A stretch of 64,000 nt of DNA from Oribacterium sp. KHPX15 (GTDB lineage Bacteria; Bacillota; Clostridia; Lachnospirales; Lachnospiraceae), in assembly GCF_900107835.1 (NCBI RefSeq), contig NZ_FNRG01000002.1:62001-126000 (forward strand), written 5' to 3'. Each line of letters opens with the position of its first letter. The first letter of the stretch is position 1. Of the stretch, positions 44,701 to 52,265 are shown piece by piece. The translations under genes were made by a program, and so were the position numbers. The notes beneath the pieces are model-generated. The model was not told where the DNA came from. It worked only from the letters and a program-made list of their open reading frames with translations, and made no database searches.

Positions 44701-46089
44701 ATGATAACATTGCCACAGGAATTTTTAAACAGAATGAAGCAGCTGCTTCAGGAGACTGACCAGTATGAGGCTTTCATCCAAAGCTACGATGCTCCTCCGA
44801 TACGGGGACTGCGTCTAAACCTTAAAAAACTCATAGCCAATGAGAGCTCCTGTTCACCCACCAGGATCACTTATGATCGTCTTGTGGAAGAATGGAACCT
44901 GGAACCCCTGAAAGACGCCAGTTACATCATCCACAAAGAGAAAAAATATTACCGCGAATTCTATATGGACGAGGAATACCTTCTTAAAAAAGGTATCCGT
45001 CCCGGAAAGCATCCTTATCATGAAGCCGGTTTATATTACATTCAGGGTACAGAAGCCATGCAGGCGGTTGCACATCTCGATATCCGCCCCTTCGACAGAG
45101 TCGCCGATCTTTGCGCAAGTCCCGGTGGAAAATCAACTCAGGCAGCTGATATGCTTTCACCGGAGCTCGGAGGATTTCTTTTATCAAACGAATATGTGGC
45201 ATTAAGGGCAAAGACTCTGAGTTCAAATATTGAACGAATGGGCATAACAAATGCAGCTGTTACAAATGAGGATACAGGAAGACTGGCCGATCATTTTCCG
45301 GAATATTTTACGAGAATCATTGTTGATGCACCTTGTTCCGGCGAGGGCATGTTCAGAAAAGATGAAACCGCGATAAAAGAATGGTCTCCGGAAAATGTCA
45401 GGCTTTGCGCCGAGCGCCAGAAGGAGATTGTTTCCAATGCTTACAGGATGCTCTCTGCCGGAGGGAAGCTATGTTATTCAACCTGTACCTTTGAAAAAGA
45501 AGAGGATGAGGATATCAGAAATTTCATCCTTAAAGAGCATGAAGATATGGAGCTTGTTTTTGAAAAACGCGTATGGCCCCACCTTGAAAAAGGAGAAGGG
45601 CACTACATTGCCGTTTTCAGAAAAGCCGGAAAAGATCCTTTTGAAAACGATGCTTCATCGAATGATGCATCAGCACATATTCCGGGAAACAGCATTTCTG
45701 CTATGAATTATAAGGAAGTAAAGCAAAAGGACCAGATCTATCTGATTCCATCCTTTATGCCTGACCTGAAAGGACTTCGAACCTTCAGATCAGGAATTCT
45801 CAAAGCCTCAGACCTCGGGAAACGCATTGAGCCAGAACATGCCCTGACTCACGCCATAAACATTTACGATCCCGAAGAATTGAATAATTATGAATTATCT
45901 GTCTGCAACTATAGTTCAGATGCATCCGAAACAGAACAGTATCTGAAAGGTCTTCAGATTCCGGCACCGGAGGGAATATCAGGAAAAGGATGGGTCATTG
46001 TGGCTTGTGACGGAATAGCTCTCGGCCTCGGGAAGCTCGTCAACAGTCAAATAAAAAATCACTATCCTAAAGGACTCAGATTTACTTAA
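44701..46089 (+). CDS. rsmF: RsmF/NOL1-NOP2-family rRNA (cytosine-C5) methyltransferase
   Basis: About 462 aa. The SAM loop LCASPGGKST (near 45110) and DAPCSGEGMFRKDE (near 45328) and CYSTCTFEKEEDED (near 45472) give the two catalytic cysteines of the m5C class. The C-terminal third is an RsmF-type PUA-like RNA-binding extension (WVIVACDGIALGLGK near the end). The target in E. coli is C1407 of 16S rRNA; the exact site here is unproven. A GTG at 44695 is an alternative start; ATG 44701 is preferred for spacing to GGGG. It is a second m5C methylase beside rsmB at 11228. Confidence 0.9.
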   Translation: MITLPQEFLNRMKQLLQETDQYEAFIQSYDAPPIRGLRLNLKKLIANESSCSPTRITYDRLVEEWNLEPLKDASYIIHKEKKYYREFYMDEEYLLKKGIRPGKHPYHEAGLYYIQGTEAMQAVAHLDIRPFDRVADLCASPGGKSTQAADMLSPELGGFLLSNEYVALRAKTLSSNIERMGITNAAVTNEDTGRLADHFPEYFTRIIVDAPCSGEGMFRKDETAIKEWSPENVRLCAERQKEIVSNAYRMLSAGGKLCYSTCTFEKEEDEDIRNFILKEHEDMELVFEKRVWPHLEKGEGHYIAVFRKAGKDPFENDASSNDASAHIPGNSISAMNYKEVKQKDQIYLIPSFMPDLKGLRTFRSGILKASDLGKRIEPEHALTHAINIYDPEELNNYELSVCNYSSDASETEQYLKGLQIPAPEGISGKGWVIVACDGIALGLGKLVNSQIKNHYPKGLRFT

Positions 46090-46115
46090 ACGGACCGGTC
46101 AAGGTCCGTTTTTTA
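46088..46115 (+). terminator. Rho-independent terminator after rsmF
   Basis: Stem AAACGGACC (46088-46096) with GGTCCGTTT (46103-46111), then TTT. The first arm overlaps the stop codon. Confidence 0.88.
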
Positions 46116-46422
46116 TTCCTTACAGGGTGATCCGTTATGCCGGGAGATGTGTTTTTACAAACTCACAGTTGATGCCTCAGACACCAATATCAAAAAAACC
46201 ATCTTTATGCATGATTGGAAATCAGAATAGTGTATATAGCTCTTTCCTATGCATTTCAAAAACCCCAGTAATTTCAACAAAAATCGGCTGTCCTTATTTT
46301 GAGGTTACGTATAATATAACTTAAAATCATGTTGAATATTGCATATCTATAGATTACAATATATGAGACATAAACCGGGGTGTACTATGCCCTTTGTTTA
46401 TATATGAAATGGAGGATAAAAC
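46116..46422 (+). other. Intergenic leader region of the decarboxylase operon
   Basis: About 300 bp with no gene I can support. A 65-codon frame at 46127-46324 has no good ribosome site and no recognisable sequence. The useful content is the promoter at 46332-46360 and GGAGGA just before 46423. Confidence 0.6.
46332..46360 (+). promoter_or_regulatory. Promoter of the sodium-pump decarboxylase operon
   Basis: -35 TTGAAT (46332-46337), 17-bp spacer, -10 TACAAT (46355-46360). Leader of about 55 nt. Confidence 0.75.
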
Positions 46423-47781
46423 ATGGATAATCAGTCAACATCATCAGCTCTGACAAGAATTCAGTCACTGCTCGATGAGTTCAGCTTCGTTGAAGTCGGC
46501 CGTCTTGTTGAGGCAAGATCAACAGATTTCAACCTTGCTGAAAAGAAAGCACCTTCCGATGGTGTTGTAACCGGCTACGGAACAATTGACGGTAACCTTG
46601 TGTATGTTTATGCACAGGACTCCGCAGTTCTCGGCGGTTCAATCGGAGAGATGCATGCCAGAAAGATCGCCAACATTTACTCAATGGCGATGAAAAATCA
46701 GGCTCCTGTAATCGCTCTTGTAGATTGCTCAGGTGTCAGACTTGAGGAGGCTAACGACTCTTTGTTTGGTCTCGGACGCATCTATAAGAAGCAGACACTC
46801 GCAAGTGGTCAGATTCCTCAGATCACAGCTATTTTCGGAAACTGCGGCGGCGGACTTACAGTTCTCGCAGGACTTTCCGATTATGTTCTTATGGAGAACA
46901 CAAAGGCAAAGGCATATGTCAATGCACCTGACGCCGTTATCGGAAACAAGGATGACGAGATCGCAAAGGCTGCAAAGCGCGAGGAATTCGGACTTGTTGA
47001 TTTCGACGGCACAGAAGATGAGGTATTCGCTCAGATTCGTAAGTTAGTGGCTGTATTACCAGGTAATAATACAGATGGCGGAGTTCTTGATGAGAGCACA
47101 GACGATCTTAACCGTGCTGTTCTTTCATTTGACACACTTGACGCTGATGAAGCTGTTAAGCAGCTTGCAGATAACGGTATCTTCCTTGAGACAAAGAAGG
47201 GATACTCAAAGGATGTTGTAACAGGTTTCGCTCAGATCGGCGGGGAGACTGTTGCAATCGTTGCAAACAAGAGCCAGAAGCTTACCTGGAAGGGTGCAGA
47301 TAAGGCAGCAAGACTTGTATCTTTTGCCAATGCCTTCGACCTTCCTGTAATTTCAGTAGTTGATGTAACAGGCTACTGCAACTGTGAATGCACAGAGAAG
47401 CATATGCCTACAGCAGCTGCAAAGCTTGCTTATGCTTACAGCAATGCTGATGTTCCTGTTATCACAGTTGTTAAGAATGCTCTTGGCACAGCAGGTCTTA
47501 CATTCGGTGCCAAGGCTCTCGGTGCAGATATTGTATATGCATTCAATAACTCAAAGATTGGTGTCATGGATGCAGATCAGGCTGCAAAGGTTGTAGCTGA
47601 CGGTGATGCAGAACTTGCAAAGAAGTTTGCAGAAGAGAACACCGCACTTGCCGCAGCCAAGAGAGGATATGTAGACGAGATCATCGATCCCCAGGAGACA
47701 AGACAGAGAATCGCAGCTTCTCTTCAGATGCTCGGATGGAAGAGCGTTTACAGACCAAACAAGAAAAACGGAACAGTTTGA
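46423..47781 (+). CDS. Acyl-CoA carboxyltransferase, 12S/MmdA-like subunit
   Basis: 452 aa with two crotonase-fold halves, each with an acyl-CoA and biotin site. The first half contains GGSIGEMHARKI (near 46630) and FGNCGGGLTVLAGLSD (near 46831). The second contains VVDVTGYCNCECTEKHMP, ALGTAGLTFGAKALGAD, and the ending YVDEIIDPQETRQRI typical of methylmalonyl-CoA decarboxylase alpha or transcarboxylase 12S. It is somewhat shorter than the ~500-aa family members. It should move carboxyl between an acyl-CoA and carrier biotin. Which acyl-CoA (methylmalonyl, glutaconyl or malonyl) cannot be read. First gene of the operon. Confidence 0.85.
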   Translation: MDNQSTSSALTRIQSLLDEFSFVEVGRLVEARSTDFNLAEKKAPSDGVVTGYGTIDGNLVYVYAQDSAVLGGSIGEMHARKIANIYSMAMKNQAPVIALVDCSGVRLEEANDSLFGLGRIYKKQTLASGQIPQITAIFGNCGGGLTVLAGLSDYVLMENTKAKAYVNAPDAVIGNKDDEIAKAAKREEFGLVDFDGTEDEVFAQIRKLVAVLPGNNTDGGVLDESTDDLNRAVLSFDTLDADEAVKQLADNGIFLETKKGYSKDVVTGFAQIGGETVAIVANKSQKLTWKGADKAARLVSFANAFDLPVISVVDVTGYCNCECTEKHMPTAAAKLAYAYSNADVPVITVVKNALGTAGLTFGAKALGADIVYAFNNSKIGVMDADQAAKVVADGDAELAKKFAEENTALAAAKRGYVDEIIDPQETRQRIAASLQMLGWKSVYRPNKKNGTV

Positions 47782-47795
47782 TGAGAGGAGACAGA

Positions 47796-48950
47796 ATGAA
47801 ACAGTGGTTTAGAAAAGCTGCTCTCTGTTTAGCTCTTGTACTTTCCGTTATCACACTTGCCGCTTGCGGAAGTTCAGACAACAAGACAGTTGAGTCCATT
47901 GACCCGACTATCAAGTCAGCACTTGAGCAGCAGGCAATGCAGTATGCAGAACAGAGTATCTATAAGCTTCCCGCGGAAGATATTCAGAGACAGATCGATA
48001 CTGCATTTAAGACAAAGGACTCCATTAAATACAACGGTCTTACAAACTATATAAACAGCATGGATCGTCTTGGTTCCTTTGTAAGTGTGGACAGTGCCGA
48101 AGCTTCAAAAACAGAAGATGGCTACCGAATCGAAATAGATTCAACATTTGAAAAGAGACCCCTTAAGCTCACCCTTGGTATCAACGAGATGACAGGTGCA
48201 ATATCAGAGATGACCTTTGAGCCGCACTATGAAATGCCTGAACTCATGGCTGATGCCGCAGGCAACCTCATTGTTGGTATGGGAACCGTATTTGCAGTTC
48301 TCATTTTCATTGCATGGATCATCTCACTTTTCAAGTACATCGGTGTATTTGAGAAGAAGATGAAGGAGAGCAAAGAGGCAAAGAATAAAGCAGCAGCTCC
48401 TGCAGCTCAGGAAGCCCCTGCAGTAAAGGCAGCTCCGGCTCCTCAGGCAGCTCCGGCGGCCGCAGCCAGTGATGATACAATTCAGGCAGTTATTGCAGCA
48501 GCAATCGCAGCATATGAGGCTGACACAGAGGGCTCAGTTTCAGACAATAACGGTTTCGTACCCGGTCCTGCACTTAATAACAATTTACGTGTACGTCCAT
48601 TAAGAAACCGCTGCATGGTTTCAGCTTCAACAGAAGCAGCTCCTGCAGCTTCACCGGTGGTAACATCAATTGCTCCTGCAGCTCCTGTTGCAGCTCCCGC
48701 ACCTAAGGCTGCTCCTGCTGCATCAGGCGCTCAGGGTTCGATAAAGGTTGAAGCTCCTATGCCAGGCAAGATTCTTGCTGTTAAGAAGAATGCCGGCGAG
48801 GCTGTCAAGTCCGGTGAGGCTATCCTTATTCTCGAGGCCATGAAGATGGAAAACGAAATCGTTGCTCCTCAGGATGGTACAATTGCTTCCATCAATGTTT
48901 CTGTTGGTGATGCAGTGGAATCCGGTGCAACTCTTGCAACTTTAGATTAA
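47796..48950 (+). CDS. Lipoprotein/OadG-like/biotin-carrier fusion subunit
   Basis: About 384 aa combining three parts. First is a lipoprotein signal with lipobox LAAC (Cys24) followed by a ~130-residue domain of unknown fold outside the membrane. Next is one membrane helix with OadG-like character (about residues 162-186, GTVFAVLIFIAWIISLFKYI). Then an Ala/Pro-rich hinge and a biotinyl domain ending in EAMKMEN, with the biotin-accepting Lys near residue 350. Decarboxylase gamma subunits usually lack the lipoprotein domain. ATG 47796 follows GAGAGGAG; an earlier in-frame ATG overlaps the previous gene. The biotinyl domain nearly duplicates that of the next gene. Confidence 0.85.
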   Translation: MKQWFRKAALCLALVLSVITLAACGSSDNKTVESIDPTIKSALEQQAMQYAEQSIYKLPAEDIQRQIDTAFKTKDSIKYNGLTNYINSMDRLGSFVSVDSAEASKTEDGYRIEIDSTFEKRPLKLTLGINEMTGAISEMTFEPHYEMPELMADAAGNLIVGMGTVFAVLIFIAWIISLFKYIGVFEKKMKESKEAKNKAAAPAAQEAPAVKAAPAPQAAPAAAASDDTIQAVIAAAIAAYEADTEGSVSDNNGFVPGPALNNNLRVRPLRNRCMVSASTEAAPAASPVVTSIAPAAPVAAPAPKAAPAASGAQGSIKVEAPMPGKILAVKKNAGEAVKSGEAILILEAMKMENEIVAPQDGTIASINVSVGDAVESGATLATLD

Positions 48951-48988
48951 CACGGGCGATTGCCCTTATTTATTGAGAGGTATTTAAA

Positions 48989-49357
48989 ATGAAGAAATAT
49001 ACTATTACAGTAAACGGCGTCGCTTATGACGTAACAGTAGAAGAGGGCGGCAACGGTGCTGCTGCTCCTGTAGCTGCCGCTGCTCCCGCTCCCGCAGCAG
49101 CTCCCGCACCTGCAGCTGCTCCTGCAGCATCAGGCGCTCAGGGTTCAGTAAAGGTTGAGGCTCCTATGCCCGGAAAGATCCTTGCTGTTAAGAAGAATGC
49201 CGGCGAGGCTGTTAAGTCCGGTGAGGCTATCCTTGTTCTCGAGGCTATGAAGATGGAGAACGAGATCGTTGCTCCTCAGGACGGTACAATTGCTTCCATC
49301 AACGTTTCTGTTGGTGATGCAGTAGAGTCAGGTGCAACTCTTGCAACTCTTAACTAA
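48989..49357 (+). CDS. Biotin carboxyl carrier protein (1.3S-like)
   Basis: 122 aa: a short N-terminal beta segment (KKYTITVNGVAYDVTVEEG), an Ala/Pro-rich linker (AAAPAPAAAPAPAAAPA) and a biotinyl domain with EAMKMEN, biotin Lys near residue 88. It carries carboxyl groups between carboxyltransferases and the membrane pump. The last ~77 residues differ from those of the upstream fusion at only three positions, all conservative. Length and layout match transcarboxylase 1.3S or the decarboxylase carrier subunit. Confidence 0.92.
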   Translation: MKKYTITVNGVAYDVTVEEGGNGAAAPVAAAAPAPAAAPAPAAAPAASGAQGSVKVEAPMPGKILAVKKNAGEAVKSGEAILVLEAMKMENEIVAPQDGTIASINVSVGDAVESGATLATLN

Positions 49358-49414
49358 TTAACGGTTGATTTGCTTTTGTTGATTTGATTCGCTGTACTGG
49401 AGGATAAATAAAAT

Positions 49415-50563
49415 ATGAACGCATTACAAACATTTTCAAACCTGCTCCAGCAGACAGCTTTCGTAAGCATGACATGGGGAAACATCCTGATGATCTTCGT
49501 CGCATTTGTTTTCCTGTATCTTGCCATTGCCAAAGGATTTGAGCCGCTTCTTCTGGTTCCTATCGCTTTCGGTATGCTGCTTGTTAATATTTATCCGGAC
49601 ATCATGATGTCTCCGGAGAAATCCATTAACGGAACAGGTGGACTTCTTTGGTACTTCTTCCATCTTGATGAGTGGGCGATCCTTCCTTCACTTATCTTCA
49701 TGGGTGTAGGTGCCCAGACAGACTTCTCACCGCTGATAGCAAACCCGATAACATTCCTTCTCGGTGCTGCTGCTCAGTTTGGTATTTATTCAGCTTATTT
49801 CATGGCTATTTTTATGGGATTCAACGGTGCTGCTGCCGCAGCCATCTCCATCATCGGTGGAGCCGACGGTCCTACATCTATTTTCCTTTGCAATAAGCTT
49901 GGACAGACATCACTTTTAGGACCTATCGCAGTAGCAGCTTACTCCTACATGTCACTGGTTCCTATCATCCAGCCTCCTATCATGAAGGCTCTTACAACAG
50001 AAGAGGAGAGAAAGGTAAAGATGCCTACACTCCGTCCTGTTTCAAAGCTCGAGAGAATCCTTTTCCCGATCGTTGTTACAGTAGTAGTTTGTCTCCTTCT
50101 TCCTACAACAGCACCACTTGTTGGTATGCTTATGCTTGGTAACCTTTTCAAGGAGTGCGGTGTTGTTAAACAGCTTACAGAGACTGCATCAAACGCCATG
50201 ATGTACATCGTTGTTATCATGCTTGGAACATCTGTAGGTGGTGCAACGTCAGCAGAGGCTTTCCTTAATGTTGATACCTTAAAGATCGTAGCTCTCGGTC
50301 TTATAGCATTTGCATTTGGTACAGCTGCCGGTGTTCTCATCGGAAAACTCATGTACGTTCTTTCCGGAAAGAAGATCAACCCGCTCATCGGTTCCGCCGG
50401 TGTTTCAGCCGTTCCTATGGCTGCCAGAGTTTCACAGAAGGTTGCTTCAGAAACTGATCCTACAAACTTCCTGCTCATGCAGGCTATGGGTCCTAACGTA
50501 GCCGGAGTTATCGGTACTGCCGTTGCAGCCGGTACATTTATGGCCGTTTACGGTGTTAAGTAA
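49415..50563 (+). CDS. Sodium ion-translocating decarboxylase subunit beta
   Basis: 382 aa with about nine to ten membrane helices. Conserved segments include PSLIFMGVGAQTDFSPLIANP (split), AAAISIIGGADGPTSIF (near 49843) with the functional Asp, and the C-terminal LLMQAMGPNVAGVIGTAVAAG (split). The subunit decarboxylates carboxybiotin and uses the energy to expel two Na+, building a sodium gradient. One beta subunit serves this cluster, though two carboxyltransferases flank it. ATG 49415 follows GGAGGATAA. Confidence 0.94.
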   Translation: MNALQTFSNLLQQTAFVSMTWGNILMIFVAFVFLYLAIAKGFEPLLLVPIAFGMLLVNIYPDIMMSPEKSINGTGGLLWYFFHLDEWAILPSLIFMGVGAQTDFSPLIANPITFLLGAAAQFGIYSAYFMAIFMGFNGAAAAAISIIGGADGPTSIFLCNKLGQTSLLGPIAVAAYSYMSLVPIIQPPIMKALTTEEERKVKMPTLRPVSKLERILFPIVVTVVVCLLLPTTAPLVGMLMLGNLFKECGVVKQLTETASNAMMYIVVIMLGTSVGGATSAEAFLNVDTLKIVALGLIAFAFGTAAGVLIGKLMYVLSGKKINPLIGSAGVSAVPMAARVSQKVASETDPTNFLLMQAMGPNVAGVIGTAVAAGTFMAVYGVK

Positions 50564-50577
50564 ATAGAGGAGATAAA

Positions 50578-51981
50578 ATGGCTAAAGTAAAAATCACAGA
50601 GACTGTGCTGCGTGATGCGCATCAGTCATTAATCGCAACTCGTATGCCGAGTTCAGAAATGGAGCCGATCCTTGATAAGATGGATCAGGTTGGTTATAAC
50701 GCTGTAGAGTGTTGGGGCGGAGCTACATTTGACTCATGCCTCCGTTTCCTCAAGGAAGATCCCTGGGAGAGACTCAGAATGATCAAAAAGCATATGAAGA
50801 ACACAAAGCTTCAGATGCTTTTCAGAGGTCAGAACATTCTCGGATACAATCATTATGCCGATGACGTTGTTGACAACTTTGTAGAGAGATCCATCGCAAA
50901 CGGTATCGATGTTATCCGTATATTCGACTGTCTTAACGATATCCGTAACCTTGAGACAGCTGTTAAGGCTACCAAGAGAGAGGGTGGTCATGCTCAGATT
51001 GCTCTTTGCTATACTCTCGGTGATGCATATACTCTTGATTACTGGGAGAAGCTTGCAAACGACGTTGAGAGTCTTGGTGCAGATTCCCTTTGTATCAAGG
51101 ATATGGCAGGACTCCTTCTTCCACAGGCAGGTTATGACCTTGTAAAGGCTCTTAAGAGAGGAACAAAGCTTCCTATCGAGATCCACACCCACTACACATC
51201 AGGTATGGCATCAATGACTTACCTTAAGTGCGTTGAGGCAGGTGCTGACATCATCGATACAGCATCTACACCTTTTGCTCTCGGTACTTCACAGCCTTCA
51301 ACAGACGTTATGGTTAAGGCTTTTGAAGGAACAGAGTATGATACAGGTCTTGATGTTAACAAGCTCATCGATGTTTCCAACTATTTCGAGCCATATCGTG
51401 AGGAGTGCCTGAAGTCAGGTCTTCTTTCAACAAAGGTTCTCGGTGTTAATGTTAACACCCTTAGATATCAGGTACCGGGCGGTATGCTCAGTAACCTTAT
51501 TTCACAGCTTCACCAGGCAGGCAAGGACGATCAGCTTACAGAGGTTCTTGAGGAAGTTCCAAGAGTTCGTAAAGACTTTGGTGAGCCGCCTCTCGTTACA
51601 CCTTCTTCACAGATTGTTGGAACCCAGGCTGTTATGAACGTTCTTATGGGCGAGAGATATAAGATGGTTCCTAAGGAGTCACATAAGCTCGTAGCCGGAG
51701 AGTTCGGACGTACAGTTAAGCCTATGGATCCCGAGGTTGTTAAGAAGATCCTTAAGGGCGAAGCTCAGATGACAGACCGTCCTGCAGATCATATCGAGCC
51801 TCAGATGGAGAAGTATACCGAGGAAACAAAGCAGTATGTTGAGAATCCTACCAAGGAAGATGTTCTTTCATACGCTCTGTTCCCTGCTGTAGCTAAGGAT
51901 TTCTTCGAGTACAGAAATGCTCAGCGTACAGGTGTTGCTGCAACAGCAGCTGACAAAGCCAATAAGGCGTATCCAGTTTAA
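50578..51981 (+). CDS. Oxaloacetate decarboxylase alpha / transcarboxylase 5S-like subunit
   Basis: 467 aa: a TIM-barrel carboxyltransferase with metal-binding ETVLRDAHQSLIATRM at the N-terminus, RIFDCLNDIRN, CIKDMAGLLLPQ with the modifiable Lys (near 51094) and HTHYTSGMASMTY, then a PYC_OADA-type C-terminal region. It lacks its own biotin domain, so it must use the carriers encoded at 47796 and 48989. Reactions possible in the family are oxaloacetate to pyruvate, or the reverse half of transcarboxylation. It is the last gene, 14 bp after the beta subunit; a strong terminator follows. Confidence 0.92.
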   Translation: MAKVKITETVLRDAHQSLIATRMPSSEMEPILDKMDQVGYNAVECWGGATFDSCLRFLKEDPWERLRMIKKHMKNTKLQMLFRGQNILGYNHYADDVVDNFVERSIANGIDVIRIFDCLNDIRNLETAVKATKREGGHAQIALCYTLGDAYTLDYWEKLANDVESLGADSLCIKDMAGLLLPQAGYDLVKALKRGTKLPIEIHTHYTSGMASMTYLKCVEAGADIIDTASTPFALGTSQPSTDVMVKAFEGTEYDTGLDVNKLIDVSNYFEPYREECLKSGLLSTKVLGVNVNTLRYQVPGGMLSNLISQLHQAGKDDQLTEVLEEVPRVRKDFGEPPLVTPSSQIVGTQAVMNVLMGERYKMVPKESHKLVAGEFGRTVKPMDPEVVKKILKGEAQMTDRPADHIEPQMEKYTEETKQYVENPTKEDVLSYALFPAVAKDFFEYRNAQRTGVAATAADKANKAYPV

Positions 51982-52003
51982 TAGAGACTGATTTATCCTT
52001 TTT

Positions 52004-52044
52004 AAAGGCGGTGCCGGTTTACCGGCGCCGCCTTTAAGTTTTTT
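52004..52044 (+). terminator. Rho-independent terminator of decarboxylase operon
   Basis: A 14-bp stem AAAGGCGGTGCCGG (52004-52017) with CCGGCGCCGCCTTT (52022-52035), one T-G wobble, and TTTTTT at 52039-52044. Confidence 0.94.
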
Positions 52045-52048
52045 CACA

Positions 52049-52107
52049 TTCCAAATCCCAGGAAATATTCGATTCCAAATCTCCGGAAATATTCGATTCT
52101 AAATCTC
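52049..52107. repeat. 24-bp tandem repeat, about 2.5 copies
   Basis: Unit 1 (52049-52072) begins TTCCAAATCCCAGGAAATAT; unit 2 (52073-52096) differs at three positions; an 11-bp partial copy follows (52097-52107). It lies just past the terminator, in the 220-bp gap before the surface hydrolase. Function unknown. Confidence 0.85.
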
Positions 52108-52265
52108 ATTCATTAATTCAGTTTTACATCTGTTTTAACATCCCACCCCCATTCATTACAAAACCTTGTCGGTTATCTGAATTATTTGGATTTCCGTTGC
52201 GATTCCATGAGCTAACTTTTATGATTTAAATGAGTCAATTTTTGCAAATTGGGGAGTCAGATTTA

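Noticed and set aside
46127-46324. 65-codon open frame before the decarboxylase operon
   Set aside because: No ribosome site, no recognisable sequence; it lies between a terminator and a promoter.
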